The translations under genes were made by a program, and so were the position numbers. The notes under the pieces were generated by a model that did no database searches, was not told where the DNA came from, and worked only from the letters and a program-made list of their open reading frames with translations. Below, in pieces: positions 14,701 to 29,700 of a stretch of 64,000 nt of DNA. The first letter of the stretch is position 1; each line of letters opens with the position of its first letter. Source of the stretch: Acanthaster planci (taxonomy: Eukaryota; Echinodermata; Asteroidea; Valvatida; Acanthasteridae); contig NW_019091414.1 in assembly GCF_001949145.1 (NCBI RefSeq), positions 196,616 through 260,615 on the forward strand, read 5' to 3'.

Positions 14701-17700
14701 ACATTTCCATGTGCATGTAAGTACAAATTTTTCCTTCTACATCCTTGAAACAGATGAAAATTCTTAACATCCATGACAGACTAAGTTTACTCAGTTCTTC
14801 CTCTGATGTTGACCACTTCGCTCTCTCCATGTCCCTGTCTCTCAACCTTCTCTCAATCCAAATAAAATTGGAACGACCCCCCATCACATCCACAAGACAA
14901 AATCATGCATTCAGAAACAATCTTGTGCCCTCTCATTACAATACCAAATGCAACTACTTGTAGATACACTTATTAGAAATGTAATACATTGAGTACAAGG
15001 TGAGCACTGTACGGTGACTTCATACACTACTCACGACAGGCTCTGCATGTTCCTTACAACACTCTCAAGAAAGGTTCATATTAAGCCTTTATGAAGGCAA
15101 AGATTGCAATGTATAGGCAACAAATACATATACGTGTAACTCCACTATGATTTCACAAACAATAAACATCAAACAACACAAGTAAATTTCACTCTACCTT
15201 GTACATGGTTTATGATGCCCTATAGAATAGGGATTCTATTTGCATTCACACAGAGCATGAATAAGAAATATTACAAGTACGTGTATAGGTAGCGTACATG
15301 TCAGTGCCACTTTCCATCATCACAGCAATTTCTTTCAATGGCATTGGAATACAACTTTACCAGTTACAACCCTGGGTACATGTACAAGCATGCTTCTGAA
15401 TATATTCCTCAAGGGGAAAGCAAACGTACATAAGAGGACACAGAGATGCAACCCAGGGTGGAAAATGACTGAGTTATGCAAACAAGCTGCAGGCAATTGG
15501 GGGGGAAATTTGAAGAAAAAGCTGCACAGGAATCAATATCAGCCTATGTGTGTTGACTTGCTGTCCACAGACGTCTAGTGTCCTCAGTTCCATGATGACA
15601 TTATTTGCTCTTCAACCATCCGAGTCTATATCCTCACAGGCACAAGTAAACTGAATTAATTTACACACAAGACTTCTGGGTAAAATCTATGATGGCATCT
15701 ATAGACCAAGCAAATGAATTATCTAGTCAATAACGAGGGATCCAAGTAAGTACGGTAGTCTCTCTCTTGGACTGTCATGAAGGTATTTATACACCTTGGG
15801 GAAAAATGTGAAAAAAAAAACTTTGAATAATACTAGATGTATACAACATCTTTGTAACAATTCTTATATTGATGGTGGCAATGCCATGTCTCTGTCCAGA
15901 TGAGACACCTGCCACATGCACTGACAACAGGTGCTATAAAATAGCTAAAATACATACCTGAACCACTGTGTCTCCTGCTTCTGCTTGTGATAAAACTCCT
16001 AGGACGACAATATGTGGAAGACACGTAAGGACACCAGCAATGACTGCATAGTGTCTTGGCAAGGGCAGCGTGGTGTAGACAGTAACTACAACAAGAATCA
16101 CCAACCCAACCTCATTGGAGGGAAGGTAGAGTTTATGAAAGGACACTAGGAGATACAGGAATAGGAGTAAGTTGATCCAAATGATTGCTGAGATAATGCG
16201 GGGGAATTTGAGGAAGATGGTATCCGAGTAGGAGCAGACAGCCAGACAGATGAAGACAAACGTGGTGACGAAGAGGGTGATAGCACGATGCCAACCCTGT
16301 GGGGCCTCCTGGAAAGGCAAATAAGAATAACAAAACTTCAGTTCAATAAAACATACATTTATCGTGAAATACAGTTCTTGGAGATTTACTGCATTGTTAT
16401 ACCTCTATTTTGAATACTGTATTTAAATTTTATTGACCCAGATTGATCATGTGACCAGGAGATAAAAACATATTTGCTTGAATCATCATGAATACATGTG
16501 TCACATCATAATACAGACTACATGTAGTCCCTGCCCCTCAGTCCAAACCATAATGGAGACACCACTCACAAGACTCTCATATTCACTGGTACCTGTAGTT
16601 TACCGGTACATGTATGATACATTCAACTGCTGAAGGACAACTTTTTGTCAAAGATTGAAGTTCGTTTGGAGTTTATTTCCTCATACTGTACATGTGTATG
16701 TGGATGCACCACATTCATGCATATCACACAACTTTCTGTACAGCAACAGACCTGCGACACTCTTTGTCGCAATTAAATTGGAGAACTTCAGGTGAGGAAA
16801 GTACTACAAAGAATTGAGGTATAACAAAACACTTGTTGGCTGCTGTGATGTGATATACACATAAGATGCTTTAACACCCTCGGGGCAATATTAGGTTTTG
16901 GTGCATTTGAGTCCCTCTGGTGTTAAAATATCATATCCCAAATCACCGCAGTCAATTGTTAAATAACATATCCTATGTTTTATATACATTCCAACTTTCA
17001 AGCAGTAGAACAATTATCTACACATGTTGGCCCATACTACTGCAGATTGGTCAAACAAAAAGAACGCGATAATACATGTAGGATGCAAACTACACTGTAC
17101 ATGTAGGTAAGATTTGCCTTTATAAATCAGATTTATTCAAATCAATTCAAATAAATTTCGTTTCCCCAGGAAGTCTCAAAATATGGAGGGCCTGACGTTT
17201 CAATCCTAGCAGAATCTTTCTCCAAGGCAAAATGACAAGTGGACAGGACAAACAAGCAAACAGAGAATCAACCAAGCATGGAAGTCAATACATGAATGCA
17301 CATGTACATGTACATGCACATGTACATGTGTCTTCACACCTGTATAATCCATCACTGACATAAAAATATAATGCCTTTCTTAAATTTCTTGAAATTTGCA
17401 TTAAACTTTTTACCTACTTTCAAATCTCTCCAAAATATTCTCAATAAAAAGTTTTTAACTTGCATGCCTCAAATACTGTAAATTTGAAAGGTGATAGTGC
17501 AGGTACTAGTACATGGTGCATGTAACTGAGGCCTCCATTACGGAGTACACTGCACTTTCTTGACTGGGCTTTCAAGATGATTTCTTTTCTCAAGACAGAC
17601 ACATCCTGAGTGTCCTCTGCAAGTATCCATTTCTTACTGTCTCCACCTACACTATTTTCCCACCTGTATGTATTACCAGCATCCCTAGAGTTAGGTCGAC

Positions 17701-20700
17701 AGCTTCCTGGTTGTTCAGAAAACAAATTACATGTACTTCAAATTACATGTAGCTGTAAAAGAGAAATATTTTGGGCTAATGCGATCTTGTAATGGTCATA
17801 ATCTCAGTATTACTTACTCTATAGACCACTTAGTTAGGTTTTTAATGTAAAAAAAGGCTGTAAACTTATTATGAGAGAAGCTATCTTGAAGTAGGAATCA
17901 TTCTTGTCTCAACCATTTCTTGCCTCCATCTGCAAGACGTATCCTAACTGTTTTAATTCTGCAGATAAGAGGGTCACTAAGGAAGTTAACCTATTGGGAT
18001 ACAGTATGTAATAAAAAGTTGAGTTTCTTGCTAGCTTATTTCCAACCAGCTCAGGAGCCAAGGGGCCTTTTGCTGACAGCGAGATGTGATAAATGTCCGT
18101 CTAAAGTGTGGCCCAGTGACACACGTTTTCTTTTTCTTTTCTTTTCGTCCTCCTTTGCTTTTTTTCCTTTTGAAAGCCGATGCCTAATTGGACACTCCAC
18201 ACCGTGTCTGCAAATTGGCAGTCAATTCTGGTGCAGAAGGCATTTGGGTCAAAACAGAGAAGAAACGGTATATTGACACTAGTGTCTGATTCTGCTGTAG
18301 CTCAGTAGAAAAGCGTTTAACTTAAAAATACAAAGGTTCCGGTTCAGAAGACCAGAATGATTTATCTCCAGGAGATTGCCCATTTAATCAGCACAGCAGA
18401 TGTCTATGTATACTATTGAGAAATTCATTTTTATAAATCAAGCTTTGGATAGCATACGGCTAAGGCTTTACGCAATTCTCTGAAGTGTTTTGATTTCTGC
18501 AATGGGAAATTTATTCAACTTCATGTACATGTACATGTATGTACATTGTACATACATGTACATGTATTTTGTACCGGTAGTTCATGTTTATACTCTGCTA
18601 AAGTGCAAAAGGCAATTATTTGAGTTGGTGTCCATGAGCAAAACCTAACCGACTGCAGGAGGCACTGCAATAGTGCTTCAGTAGGCTCAGCTGCAAATCC
18701 AACAGAAAATTTTCCCAGGTCATCTAAGACACTTTGAAATACATGAATACATGTCTAACCATTTCCAACCAGACCACATCCCTTTAAGAGTAATTGCTAG
18801 TTTACACATGCACTTTCCAAATGTCGCACAAAATCACAATAAAGTATAAGTGTAACTCCTGAAGCAAACACAACATACTGCACAGTGTTGCATTAGTCAC
18901 AGCATCCATTTATCTCCAGCAGTACATGTCTGAGTGAAAATTACAATCACTACCTCTCTGTCTGAACCTCTTACAACAGGAAACGAGCCTCACCTGCCTC
19001 TATCCACTTCTACTCATCCCTCTGCCCACATCCTTCTAGCCACTTCACAGGTGTGAGCACTCTTCAAGCACTAGTAATGTTTAGTGTTGCCTATGAGCGA
19101 TTTGTGTAATGAACAAGGCAAGCTGGAGTGCAGCATGAACAATTCTGAGAAGTGGGAATGCACGCCCTGAGACAGCGACTGAACTCCCTAGACTAGAATC
19201 CTCCCTCCCCCATCGCCTTGTGATTGCAAACGTTTATTAATGACTGCAAGGTTCCAGCACAGTTTTAGTTTGTCTAATTGATATGGGCTTGCTGTCTGTC
19301 ACAGGTGTCAGTTAACTGCCAACATCTCAAAGCCCTGTTTCCATTTGGTTCATTGGAGCACTGGACTTGAAAAACAAGGATGACTTACACATGTGTACAT
19401 GCATGTACATGTAAATGTAACTAGTCATCCAATGAATTTATCTCTACATGTAGATCTGGCCTACATGTATATGTATAGGACCAAATTTATGGAGATTTAA
19501 TGGTATAAAATACCAAAAATATCTGCCCAAGACAGGTAACCAGACCACAAGTCATGTGATTCATACTAATAGTGACTGAATATAAAATCAAAATGATCAG
19601 TTTTTATAAATCACCTCACTCCATAGTAAAGTTTGGCCCTAGAAATTCAGAGGGTTTATACATGACTGATTTGAGATCTATGTGTGGCTACATGTACATG
19701 TACAGCATGTATCACACTAACAAGTGTCTCCATGACACCCTAGCCACATGTACAGGCACAAAGTGCAAAGCCTGCAAGACTGATGAACATTGATGTTCAC
19801 ACTAGACTACATACCATACAGTTTACATGTATGTCACTAAATATTTACAAACCCCACACCCACGTGTCTGCAATATATGAAATGCAAATGAAAAAATATT
19901 AATTTAAGCTGTCACAATAGGGAAAACCACAACCTTCATATGCAGAGTTTAGCGCACTTTTAACTTGCTACCGACCACTGTGTATCACATCACACAGCAT
20001 GCACATGATGTACTTTTTACTGTGAAATCAATTCATACGTAATCTCCTGCAAGAAGATGTGAAACAAACAATCACCCCTAAAGATAAGCTTTTGTTTTGA
20101 CAAAAATTGTAAAAAGCCATTGAGACTAAGTACCAACCATCATATGACCACACAACACTTGGTAAATTGTACATCCTGCAACAACATAATTAACATGTAC
20201 ATGTATACAGTATGTCACATACTACGTATCTTTACTGTTTTACTGTGGAGTATGGATCTGTGATGTGAGCAAAACATTTAAAACCAAATAGCATACAGGT
20301 CACACCTCTGCTACTTTGTCAAGCTATTAAAAACTCAGACACTTTATGTAAAAAGTCTGCTTTATCCCTCTGAAATTAGTTTTCAAAAATTCTTTGTAAA
20401 AAAAATTGCTACATCAAAATTCTAATTCCGATGTCCTCTTTTTAAAATCCTACAGGCATCCTGTGAACTCATTTTCTGTATTATTGGTGAAACATTTCCA
20501 CAAATACCACCCGCAGCTCTGGACATGGAGGGTCCTACATACAGAAGTCATGCAATAGCAGATGAAGTGCATCATATACATGTAGCCTACAGAAATCTGA
20601 ACAAGAAAAAAAAACAAGACAGGACTATAATTTGTATGACTGAACCCAGAAGGCTGAGTTGGTGTTTGCTGCATGAATCCCGAAAATGGATCAATCTACT

Positions 20701-23700
20701 CCATTTTTCAATTTTAAAAGTCACTCTTGCTAAACATCAAGAGAGGGTAGATTTCTGGAAATCCTTCTATGATGAGACAATCAATTCTGTAGTGGCAGAA
20801 TGGGAACTCCTGTTTGATCAAATAGACACTGGCTGAATGCTGGTAGTTGAGGCCTTTAGGGACATCACATCTTTGACGATGTCAGGAGATGACAAGAAAG
20901 ATGAGATGCCACGTTTGAGTCTCCAGGGCATGAGCAACCAACAGTATCTCATTGTGTAATGTACTTCCAAAAGTGCCAACAACAGAAACCGTCCAGGCAG
21001 ATCTCACGCTCACAAACAACAAAATTATTGGGGCAGTCTGGGTGGTGCAAGCAAACACAGTGTGGTGAAATTGGGTTTTGCGTTTTTGCATGTCGACTTA
21101 TACATGTAGTAATTTGATGCATTGCTGAGGGCAGCAAAATCATAATGTACAAGAGCAAATCATCAGAAGGAAGAAACTGTAAGGAGAAGATGCAAGAATT
21201 TCAAGATTTATCATCACTGAGATCATTTCTTAAGCTCTTTGTTATATGTAACTGGCTTCTTGCTCAAGAAAGCCAGACATGTTTTCAAACAACATGATGG
21301 CCAGTTTCATCTCTGTAATTTGTGTGTAGGTTTAAGCCAGGGATTCCCTCGAGCCCCATACAATGGATAAACTGCAAGTAGTCTGACGATAAGGCGACAG
21401 GGCACGCACGATAAAGCAGAATCAGTGGTTGGGGAGTGATAGAATCAGTGGTTGGGGAGTGATTGTATGACAAATAACAGACACCAATGTACATGTTGTA
21501 CACAAACGGCAGTGAAGCACAAAAAGTTATCACACCATCTTTCAATTGTATGCCACATAATCACAAGTTGGTATGTATGTCACTTTGTGATCCCTATCTC
21601 TGGTTTGACATTTGGTATTTTTCCCCAATGACAGATAGAATTTATCTCGTAAACATCATCAGTGCCTCCATGCGCCTATCCTTGACAACTACTGTAGGCA
21701 TGCATTCACAGGTACGATAGGTGTGAAGCATATCAAGTTTTTCAGACATTACATGTACCTCAAAAAACAAATAAACAAACTTGAAAGTTCTGCATTTTAC
21801 AAAAATTACTGTCCATATTTTGGGTTACATAAAGAATTTGTGTGATTAAATTTGGCCCAAATAAGTATTCCATTTGAAGAGTGCATACATGTACATGTAA
21901 GTAAACTGTACATGTACATGTGAGTAAACCGTACATGTACAGAGTACATGTCTGTTGGGCTAGTGAAAACTGTGTACTGTGTACAGATACATATCATAGG
22001 TACTATTTAGATATAAAAACAGTGTATGTCCATCAACATGTAATATTTATTTCATTTCTTAAGCACCAATTCTATTGACAATATTCAATAGCACTGTAGG
22101 CCTACATATCAAAACAGCAAAAATAATGATTACACATTCAAAACAGTTATATAAAAACTACAATTAAAATTATAATTAAAAGTAACAAAAACTACATGTA
22201 AGTTACGGGTTGAACCACATGATTAATAAAACAAAAAATTACATGCATAAGACCTTGTTAATTATAACATTTATTAAAAAGGTATGTCTTGATGGCATGC
22301 TTGAACTTGATTTCACTTGTAATATCTTTCTTCAGCTGGGTTGGCAAAGAATTCAACAACCTTGGTCCAGCAATACCAAATGCCTTGTCGTTAAGTTTAT
22401 TATACGATCATGAAGACTCAAGGTATCCTGACTATGTAAGTCATAAGCACAACAGGATTTGACAATCAAGCCAATCAGGTAGCTTGATGCTTTGTTGTGC
22501 AACACCTTGAAAACCAAAGAAAGATCTAAAATTCTACACATGCACGAACTGGAAGCCAATGCAATTCTTTTAATGACTGCATAATCCTGTCGTACTTAAC
22601 ACAATCTCAGAGCCAACTGAGCTGCATTATTCAGTAAACATTGTAACTTATCGAATGCAGATTGAGACATACATGTATATGTACCACACATTACAGAGTT
22701 GACATACATGTATTCCAGGTAAGATGTAAGTAATGAATGAACCAACCACTCAGTGGCTCCTTGATTCAGATATTTTCGAATACGACGTAAATTACATAAG
22801 CTATAATTCACCTTCGTACAAATACGATTGATGTGAGAGTCCAAAGACAATCTTGAATCCAGCCAGACTCCCAGACTACAGCATTGTCCACAAGTTTTAT
22901 ACATGTATGGTCATCACCTATTCGAACATGGTCAATGTGAATTTTATCCAGTTGTTGTTGAGAACCAAACAAAATCACCTCTGTTTTTCCAGCGTTAGGT
23001 TTCAACTTGTGTTTCAACATCCATGCTTGAACTGAAACACATTTTTCAATATTTTGCAATGAATGAGTTTGATGGCACAGTTTGGGAGAAAAAAATTCCA
23101 ACAACTGGGTATCATCCGCGTAACCATAACCACTTATCATGTAATTGTCTATGATTTTGAATAGAGAACTTGAATAAGCCATGAAAAGCATGAGACCCAA
23201 ACATGAACCTTGAGAAACCCCAAATTCAACACTGATATGTTCCGACAGAGTACCTGAAATTGAAACCATTTGGTAACGATTGCTGAGGAATGATGACAGT
23301 CAAGTGAGTGTAGTGTTTCAAAAACCAAATCATTCTCCATAATTTGGAGCAACAACTTGTGGTCAACAGTATCAAATGCTGCACTAAGCTCAAGTAAAAC
23401 CATCATGGCTACCTGTTTGTTACCCATATTTTGAAACACATCGGAAGTAATTCTACAAAGCATGGTTTCTGTGCTGTGAAACTGCCTATAAGCTGATTGA
23501 TTTGCCGGGAAGAGATTGTTCTTGTGCATTTGAAAAATGATTTGATCTGCAGCTATATGTTTCACTAATATTGAAATGAAGCAAAAAGTACTGATTGGTC
23601 TGAAATTTGACAAGTCGGCACCAGCCCCACGTTTCTTAAAGGAACAACCACTGCATTTTCCATTCAGTGGCAAATACATCATTTCTGAAGGAACAATTAA

Positions 23701-26700
23701 CCACAGATGTAATAATAGGAAGTAAAACATCTACACACTCCTTTAACAACCACGTTGGAATGGGATCACTAATACAATATTCAGAGCTTTCAGAATAGAA
23801 TGCTTGACCAAATTCACATTAACAGGTGCGTAACAGTCTAGTTTTTTACCATCCCCATTCATTTTACATAAAACATCATCAACAGGAGCCTGACTTTCCA
23901 AATCATCCCTGATTTTAATGATTTTTATCAGTGAAATGGCAGTTAAAGTCATTAGCCAGGTTGCTTTCCGACGAACAAGTAGGAAATTCATCACTTCCAT
24001 TTGGCTTCAGCAGAGAATTAACAATGCCATATTGTTTCTTTTGATCACCATGGCAATCGTTAATCTCACTAGAGTAATAATCCTTACAGGCCTGAAAAAG
24101 CCTGTTTGTTGTCTTATTTCTGAAATACTGGAACACAGCTCTGCTTGACGTTGTAAAGTGTCTTCACCACAGCCTTTCAGCACGCCTCCTTTATTGCCTG
24201 AGTCTTGTAATTTCATCTGTTATCCATGGAAGCTTTGGCCTAATTGTAATTTTCTTAGTTTTTGAGGGAGCATGCCTATTCAATAAATCCATTAAAACAG
24301 TACTATATACGTTCACCATCTCGTCAACATCTTCACTCACCAACAAATCATTATCACACATGTATAGCTGAGAAAAGCGTACATGTATGTCATTTATAAA
24401 TGCAGCCTTGTCAATCTTCTGGTAAGATCTAAATGATCATGTTTCACTTCGATATGCCTTGTTACGTAACAATGTACAAGTAGTAACAAATCAGTGATCT
24501 GATATAAAATGGCCCTCTACAGGTGGAGAGAGGTAGAGTTTATCGTCGTCATGTGTAATAAACAAATCAAAAGTATGACCGGATTCATGAGTTGGAACAT
24601 GCACGTGTTGAATCAGATTTCTCGAAAAACAAATATCATTAAACTTCATAACCATTGGATTGTCTACATTATTGACATGGATATTAAAATCACCACATAC
24701 GAGTACTGGCAAATTACAGTCTAAAACAAAATCCAAGTAATTTTAAAATTCCTCAAAAAATGTATTAATAGGAATGGGATACATGTATAAGGTTAAATAA
24801 GGACATCTGTACACAGTTATCAACTTCACTTGATTGCTGCTAAAACCAACTGTCCATTCAACGAACTCAAAAGATGCCATCTCCCCAGATTTGGTTTTAT
24901 TCACCTTAAACAGGTCACTGCAAAAAACAACACCAACGCTCCCACCTGATCTATTTTGTCTGGGCTGATCGTTAACAGAATAACCAGGTGGAAGACATAA
25001 TGATCGAACTGCAAAATCATTTTCTTTAAGCCAAGTTTCGGTTAGAATACAAAAATCAATCTTCTCATCAATGATATATTCACAAAAGGTTTCACATTTG
25101 TTTCTGATGGACCAAGTGTTGACTAAGGCCCATTTGAATGCAGGAACCAAGATTTGAGCCTCAAGATATGGATAACTAAATTCAGAGGGTGAAGATAGAC
25201 CAAAAATACAGGACTTTACAAATTGTACATGCATATTTGGAGATATGATGGTTGTAAATGATCAAAACCTTAAACGGTCATAGATTTAACATGCTCACCA
25301 CCTGTGTAAAAGACATTCAAACTTTCTATACCAAAGACGAAGAGATATTTGTATGTGTAGATGCATTAGTGCTACAAATGCAGTGTATTTTCTTGCAATG
25401 TCCATGTACGTGAATCCAATAACAAGACTTTCTTAGAAATAATCTACATGTAACTCAGTACCAGGTATCCATGTATGCTACATGTACATGTACCATGTAA
25501 GTTCACATGCAAAGATGTCAACCATGTAGTGCTAATTTTAGATTCTACAATTCCATTATACAGCCAAAATCTGTAATCCCATTTGTCCAGACTTCATTAT
25601 GGCTTGGCATTTCAAATCATGATATAAGGCCATACAAAGTAAACGGGACCACTTCTATACTAGGTTGGAAATCACAGTTAGCTCAAAAACATCTCAAAAG
25701 ATCTAAAATATATTTTTGTGGAAAAAGCTAACGGTTTGTGAAGTTCTCAAATTCAGTACCAGTGACATCAAGTGTAAGCTCACGCATGTGTAAGCTCACA
25801 CATGGGTGAGGCTAAAGACGAATAGCTGAAAGAGCATGTACATGTATCGTATGTACATGTACATGTATACATACGTGTACAAATACTCGGTACATGTACT
25901 TGGTACATGTACATACGTGTATGTGTAGATCTTGAACCAACAAGCCATTTGCGAGTTAAATTTGAATAACTCTTGTACACTGAGTTATTTAAAGTCACGT
26001 GAACATAACAGCTTGAATTCTCCATACTAAAACTACTGTTGCTGTACCTTGTGATTCGAGGCAAGCTTCTGCTTAGTTACATAAGACACGCCTTGCAACA
26101 ATACACTGCTCTCAATGGATAAGAACGGCACAGAGGAACCAGTCCATTCCAGAGATGGTGATCGCTATGCAAAATTTTGCCCTGAATCACTAGGCATAGC
26201 AACAGTGTCTTTAGTCTGGCGAATTCAAATTGTTACATTCCTGTGCAATCAGATACATGTAACACAATTACCAGATTTTATTCAAATTTAACTTGCAAGT
26301 GGCTTAATTATTAGTCATGAGGGTCTATAATAATTAAGCATGCACTACATGTATACATGTACATGTATCTATCAGGGTGGAGTCAATCTACATGTCCATG
26401 TACATGTATCTATCAGGGTGGGGTCAATCCACATGTACATGTACATGTATCTATCAGGGTGGGGTCAATCCACATGTACATGTACATGTATCTATCAGGG
26501 TGGGGTCAATCTACATGTCCATGTACATGTATCTATCAGGGTGGGGTCAATCTACATGTCCATGTACATGTATCTATCAGGGTGGGGTCAATCTACATGT
26601 CCATGTACATGTATCTATCAGGGTGGGGTCAATCTATATGTACATGTACATGTATCTATCAGGGTGGGGTCAATCTACATGTCCATGTACATGTATCTAT

Positions 26701-29700
26701 CAGGGTGGGGTCAATCTATATGTACATGTACATTGTATTTTTAGACTGTGAACACTGTGAGTGCTCCTAAAACTTGCACATGTATCCAAATAACTGGCCA
26801 CGTAAATAACTGTTAATGAATGCAACCTTGAATCAGAAGGTGCCTACTGTGGTTGTCCTTTTTACTGTACCTAGGATAAAATTAATGTCTAAAGTAGGCT
26901 TATTACAAATGGTACTGTACATGTACATGTAGTTATCAAGACAGGAACTCAAACTGACACAGACAGAATGGTGATACAAATGGCATTAATGAGTTTACTC
27001 TTCTTCATCAAACACTACTCATCAAGCAATTATTTATCCCAGGATAAACAAGACAGGAGTGATTGACCATGGTTGAAAGTACAAACCACCACACTGTCTA
27101 CAGGAAATCAGCTGTAATCAATCTGCTTCTTGAATTACAATATCTTTGATCTACAGTAAGCAGATAATGGTGCATTACCACATTAAAATTTCACTTTAAA
27201 CAGTGCGAAGGTTGTCACCTCTCATTGAATTTCAAACTTGTTCTACTCCCCTCCCCCCAAAAGGGATGAAAACAATTTTGAACTCTTACATTGTGAATCG
27301 TATCAAACGTGATGAGTAAGCTCAAGTGTACAATACATGTGCATGTACATACACTGTAGAGTATATTATTAAACTTCATTTGTCAGTAGTCCAAGGGATG
27401 ATGAGAGTTTGGCAAAAAAAGACCATCATCATTCATCCAGTAAAGTTAGAGTTTTTATAAAACTGTTGGTCATGTTTTGATTCCAATGACATTTGCCAAA
27501 AATATCTTTTGAACCTGTGAAGGCAAAATCTCTAGCACATATACAGAGTATTGTGTGCATGGACACTATACATGTACAATGTACATGTATAGTACATGTA
27601 CATGTTACGGTTCATTAAAATCTTATTTACATGTACTTCAACTACCGGTATATCTGAAAAAAATTACTTTGGATTTCATTCAATGAATCACAAACATTCA
27701 GATGACAGCAGTAACAGTAGCAACAGCTTTACTTACAAAATTCCTTTCACCACCTGTATGTAACCATGTAACCAATGCCAAAACTTATCATCCCCTGTGG
27801 ATATTTGGATAAATTTCAGATTTGACAATGTCTTTAAATGGAGGAAAAAGGGATGCCTCTAAACCAACAAACTTTCAATATACATGTAAGGTTTATTTAC
27901 TAATCCTTGTGTAGCGAAGAGCTTGTGACTAATAACACTCAGCTACTGGTACTTTGCACCATGAGATTTGTGAAAACAAGTCTTGGAGTGATAAGTATGG
28001 GAGGGCAGTTCAGTGAAGTGTTTTTGCTTTGACTGTCAGCTACCACTATGGGCTTCCATTGATTATGAAATCGGACTACAAGTGCCCAAGGCAGGGAATA
28101 ACAAAACTTGAAAGCAGCAGTTTGATGCGAAGCATTGTGAGGGAATTCGTATCTCGACAATCAAAGACATGACTCTGAATACACTTAACAAGAGAAGTAG
28201 AGATGTAGAGATAGCAATCCCACACAACTATCCAGGCTGACTGTATAATATTAATCATTTTGTTTGCTATTTGGTCAATATTTTTGACATCATCTACAGG
28301 TATATGGCTTGATTTGAGCAAAGCTTGTTTCTGACAAAACATACATGCACTATAAGAATGTACACACAGCCAATGATTTCCATTTCAAATCAAAAGTTCC
28401 AACCCCTTGAAGCAAGGGAAGAGGCCAGCCCAACAATTTTCCTAATGAATGCAAATATTCTCAAGATGGACATTACAATGTACATCAGGTATTGATAAGA
28501 ATATTTTCATACACTAATTCGATGGACAACTGTTTTGTATGTCTCCATAACATGAACTTGAATTTCAGTTCGCTTTGTAAATTATCTTTCAAAAAGAGAA
28601 GTTTAAATATTCTGTTTTCACAGCCGCATATGTATTGTACAATGAACACTTGAGCTCTTTCAGTACATAAATTTCTAAGATATCGATGAACGTAACTCTG
28701 TCTGTACAAGGTACAAGTACAATGTATGCACTTCACATACCATTCAAAATTCTGAATGTTTTTGCCAATAATCTCATTTCTCTGTGTAATTTTGGACATG
28801 AAAGATCCCTTCTCATCTACAAACTGTAATCTAATTTATGCAACGTCCTGATGCTCAAGTATCTCCTGCAATGACCCTAATGTGATATCCAGAAATTCTA
28901 TCATTTTAAATCGATGAAGGGATCATCGGAAACCTGAGGGAAGGATACTCAGAGTAGGTTTTCTTATGAAAGATGAGACAGTTTCCACTGCAATCAAGAA
29001 AGTCAGGGTCAATAATTCACACAGAAAGATGTCAAAGTACATGTAATTCAGCGGATAAATACATCTCTACGTGCAAGGTCATTGGACCCAAATACTGGCA
29101 TAAAAGTAAAACTGTAACAAAAGTGCTTTTATAATTTACCCCAAAAAGACTTTGCAAGATGGAATTGCACCTGTGGTCACTGAAATCAGACAAAAATGAC
29201 AGACCCGATGCTATGACGCAACCTACATGTACAGCAATAAGACTCTCCCTTACACCATGGAGGAAGGACACATCCTCCATGCTTGCACGTAGCATACAAC
29301 TAGAAATACCAGTATACATAGACCACCTACATGTACATGTACGTACATGTGCATGTAGACAAGCTATGTCTGCTCTACACAATTATTCTTATTTTTGAGG
29401 ATTGAACTTAAAATCAAGTTATTAAAACATCATTTGTCAACTCGGGAAAGTCAAATCATGGAGCAGAAACACTTCTTTTGAGTATGACATCTAGACTGTA
29501 GCAAACTAGCATGCAAGCCATTTCACAACAATCAGCCTGACCAGCTTGCAGACTGTGCAAGCAAGTTTCAGCACTTTGTATACAAAGTACGGTATTGGAA
29601 CACATGGAAAATATGGGCATACATGTACCAGTAGGAAGAACTGCCACTGGGGAACATGATGTAAAGTACCTGTTGTCATTTGCATTACTGCTAATGGGAT

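Larger units (their letters stand above)
9260..15957 (-). other. Adenylate cyclase intron 3
   Basis: 6.7 kb. It holds one tRNA-derived SINE head (10900-10965), a 31-bp perfect palindrome (14077-14107) and many TACATGTA octamers. I found no conserved exon on either strand. Confidence 0.8.
22040..25240 (-). mobile_element. Decayed LINE, CR1/L2-type (Jockey superfamily)
   Basis: A non-LTR retrotransposon in the same orientation as the host gene. From right to left it encodes an AP-like endonuclease, a basic linker, a reverse transcriptase and a C-terminal region ending ...[18 protein letters not shown] and a stop at 22258-22260. The 3' UTR ends near an ATAAATATTA tract around 22040; the 5' end is not defined. 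Nonsense and frameshift lesions show it is inactive. The YADD and HSTET-type motifs point to the CR1/L2/Rex1 part of the Jockey superfamily; I cannot place it in a finer clade. Confidence 0.9.

Noticed and set aside
17920-18276. 118-codon plus-strand frame
   Set aside because: Low-complexity [11 protein letters not shown] run and no homology; likely chance.
20525-20836. 103-codon plus-strand frame ending FDQIDTG
   Set aside because: The second half looks protein-like, but I recognise no family and it has no supporting splice or start signals.
26350-26737. Regular repeats resembling a CRISPR array
   Set aside because: The whole 41-bp period is conserved with no variable spacers, and the sequence is animal nuclear DNA.
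26340-26770. Three overlapping 124-137-codon open frames
   Set aside because: They are the three frames of a stop-free 41-bp minisatellite and encode the same periodic peptide; there is no other sign of a gene.
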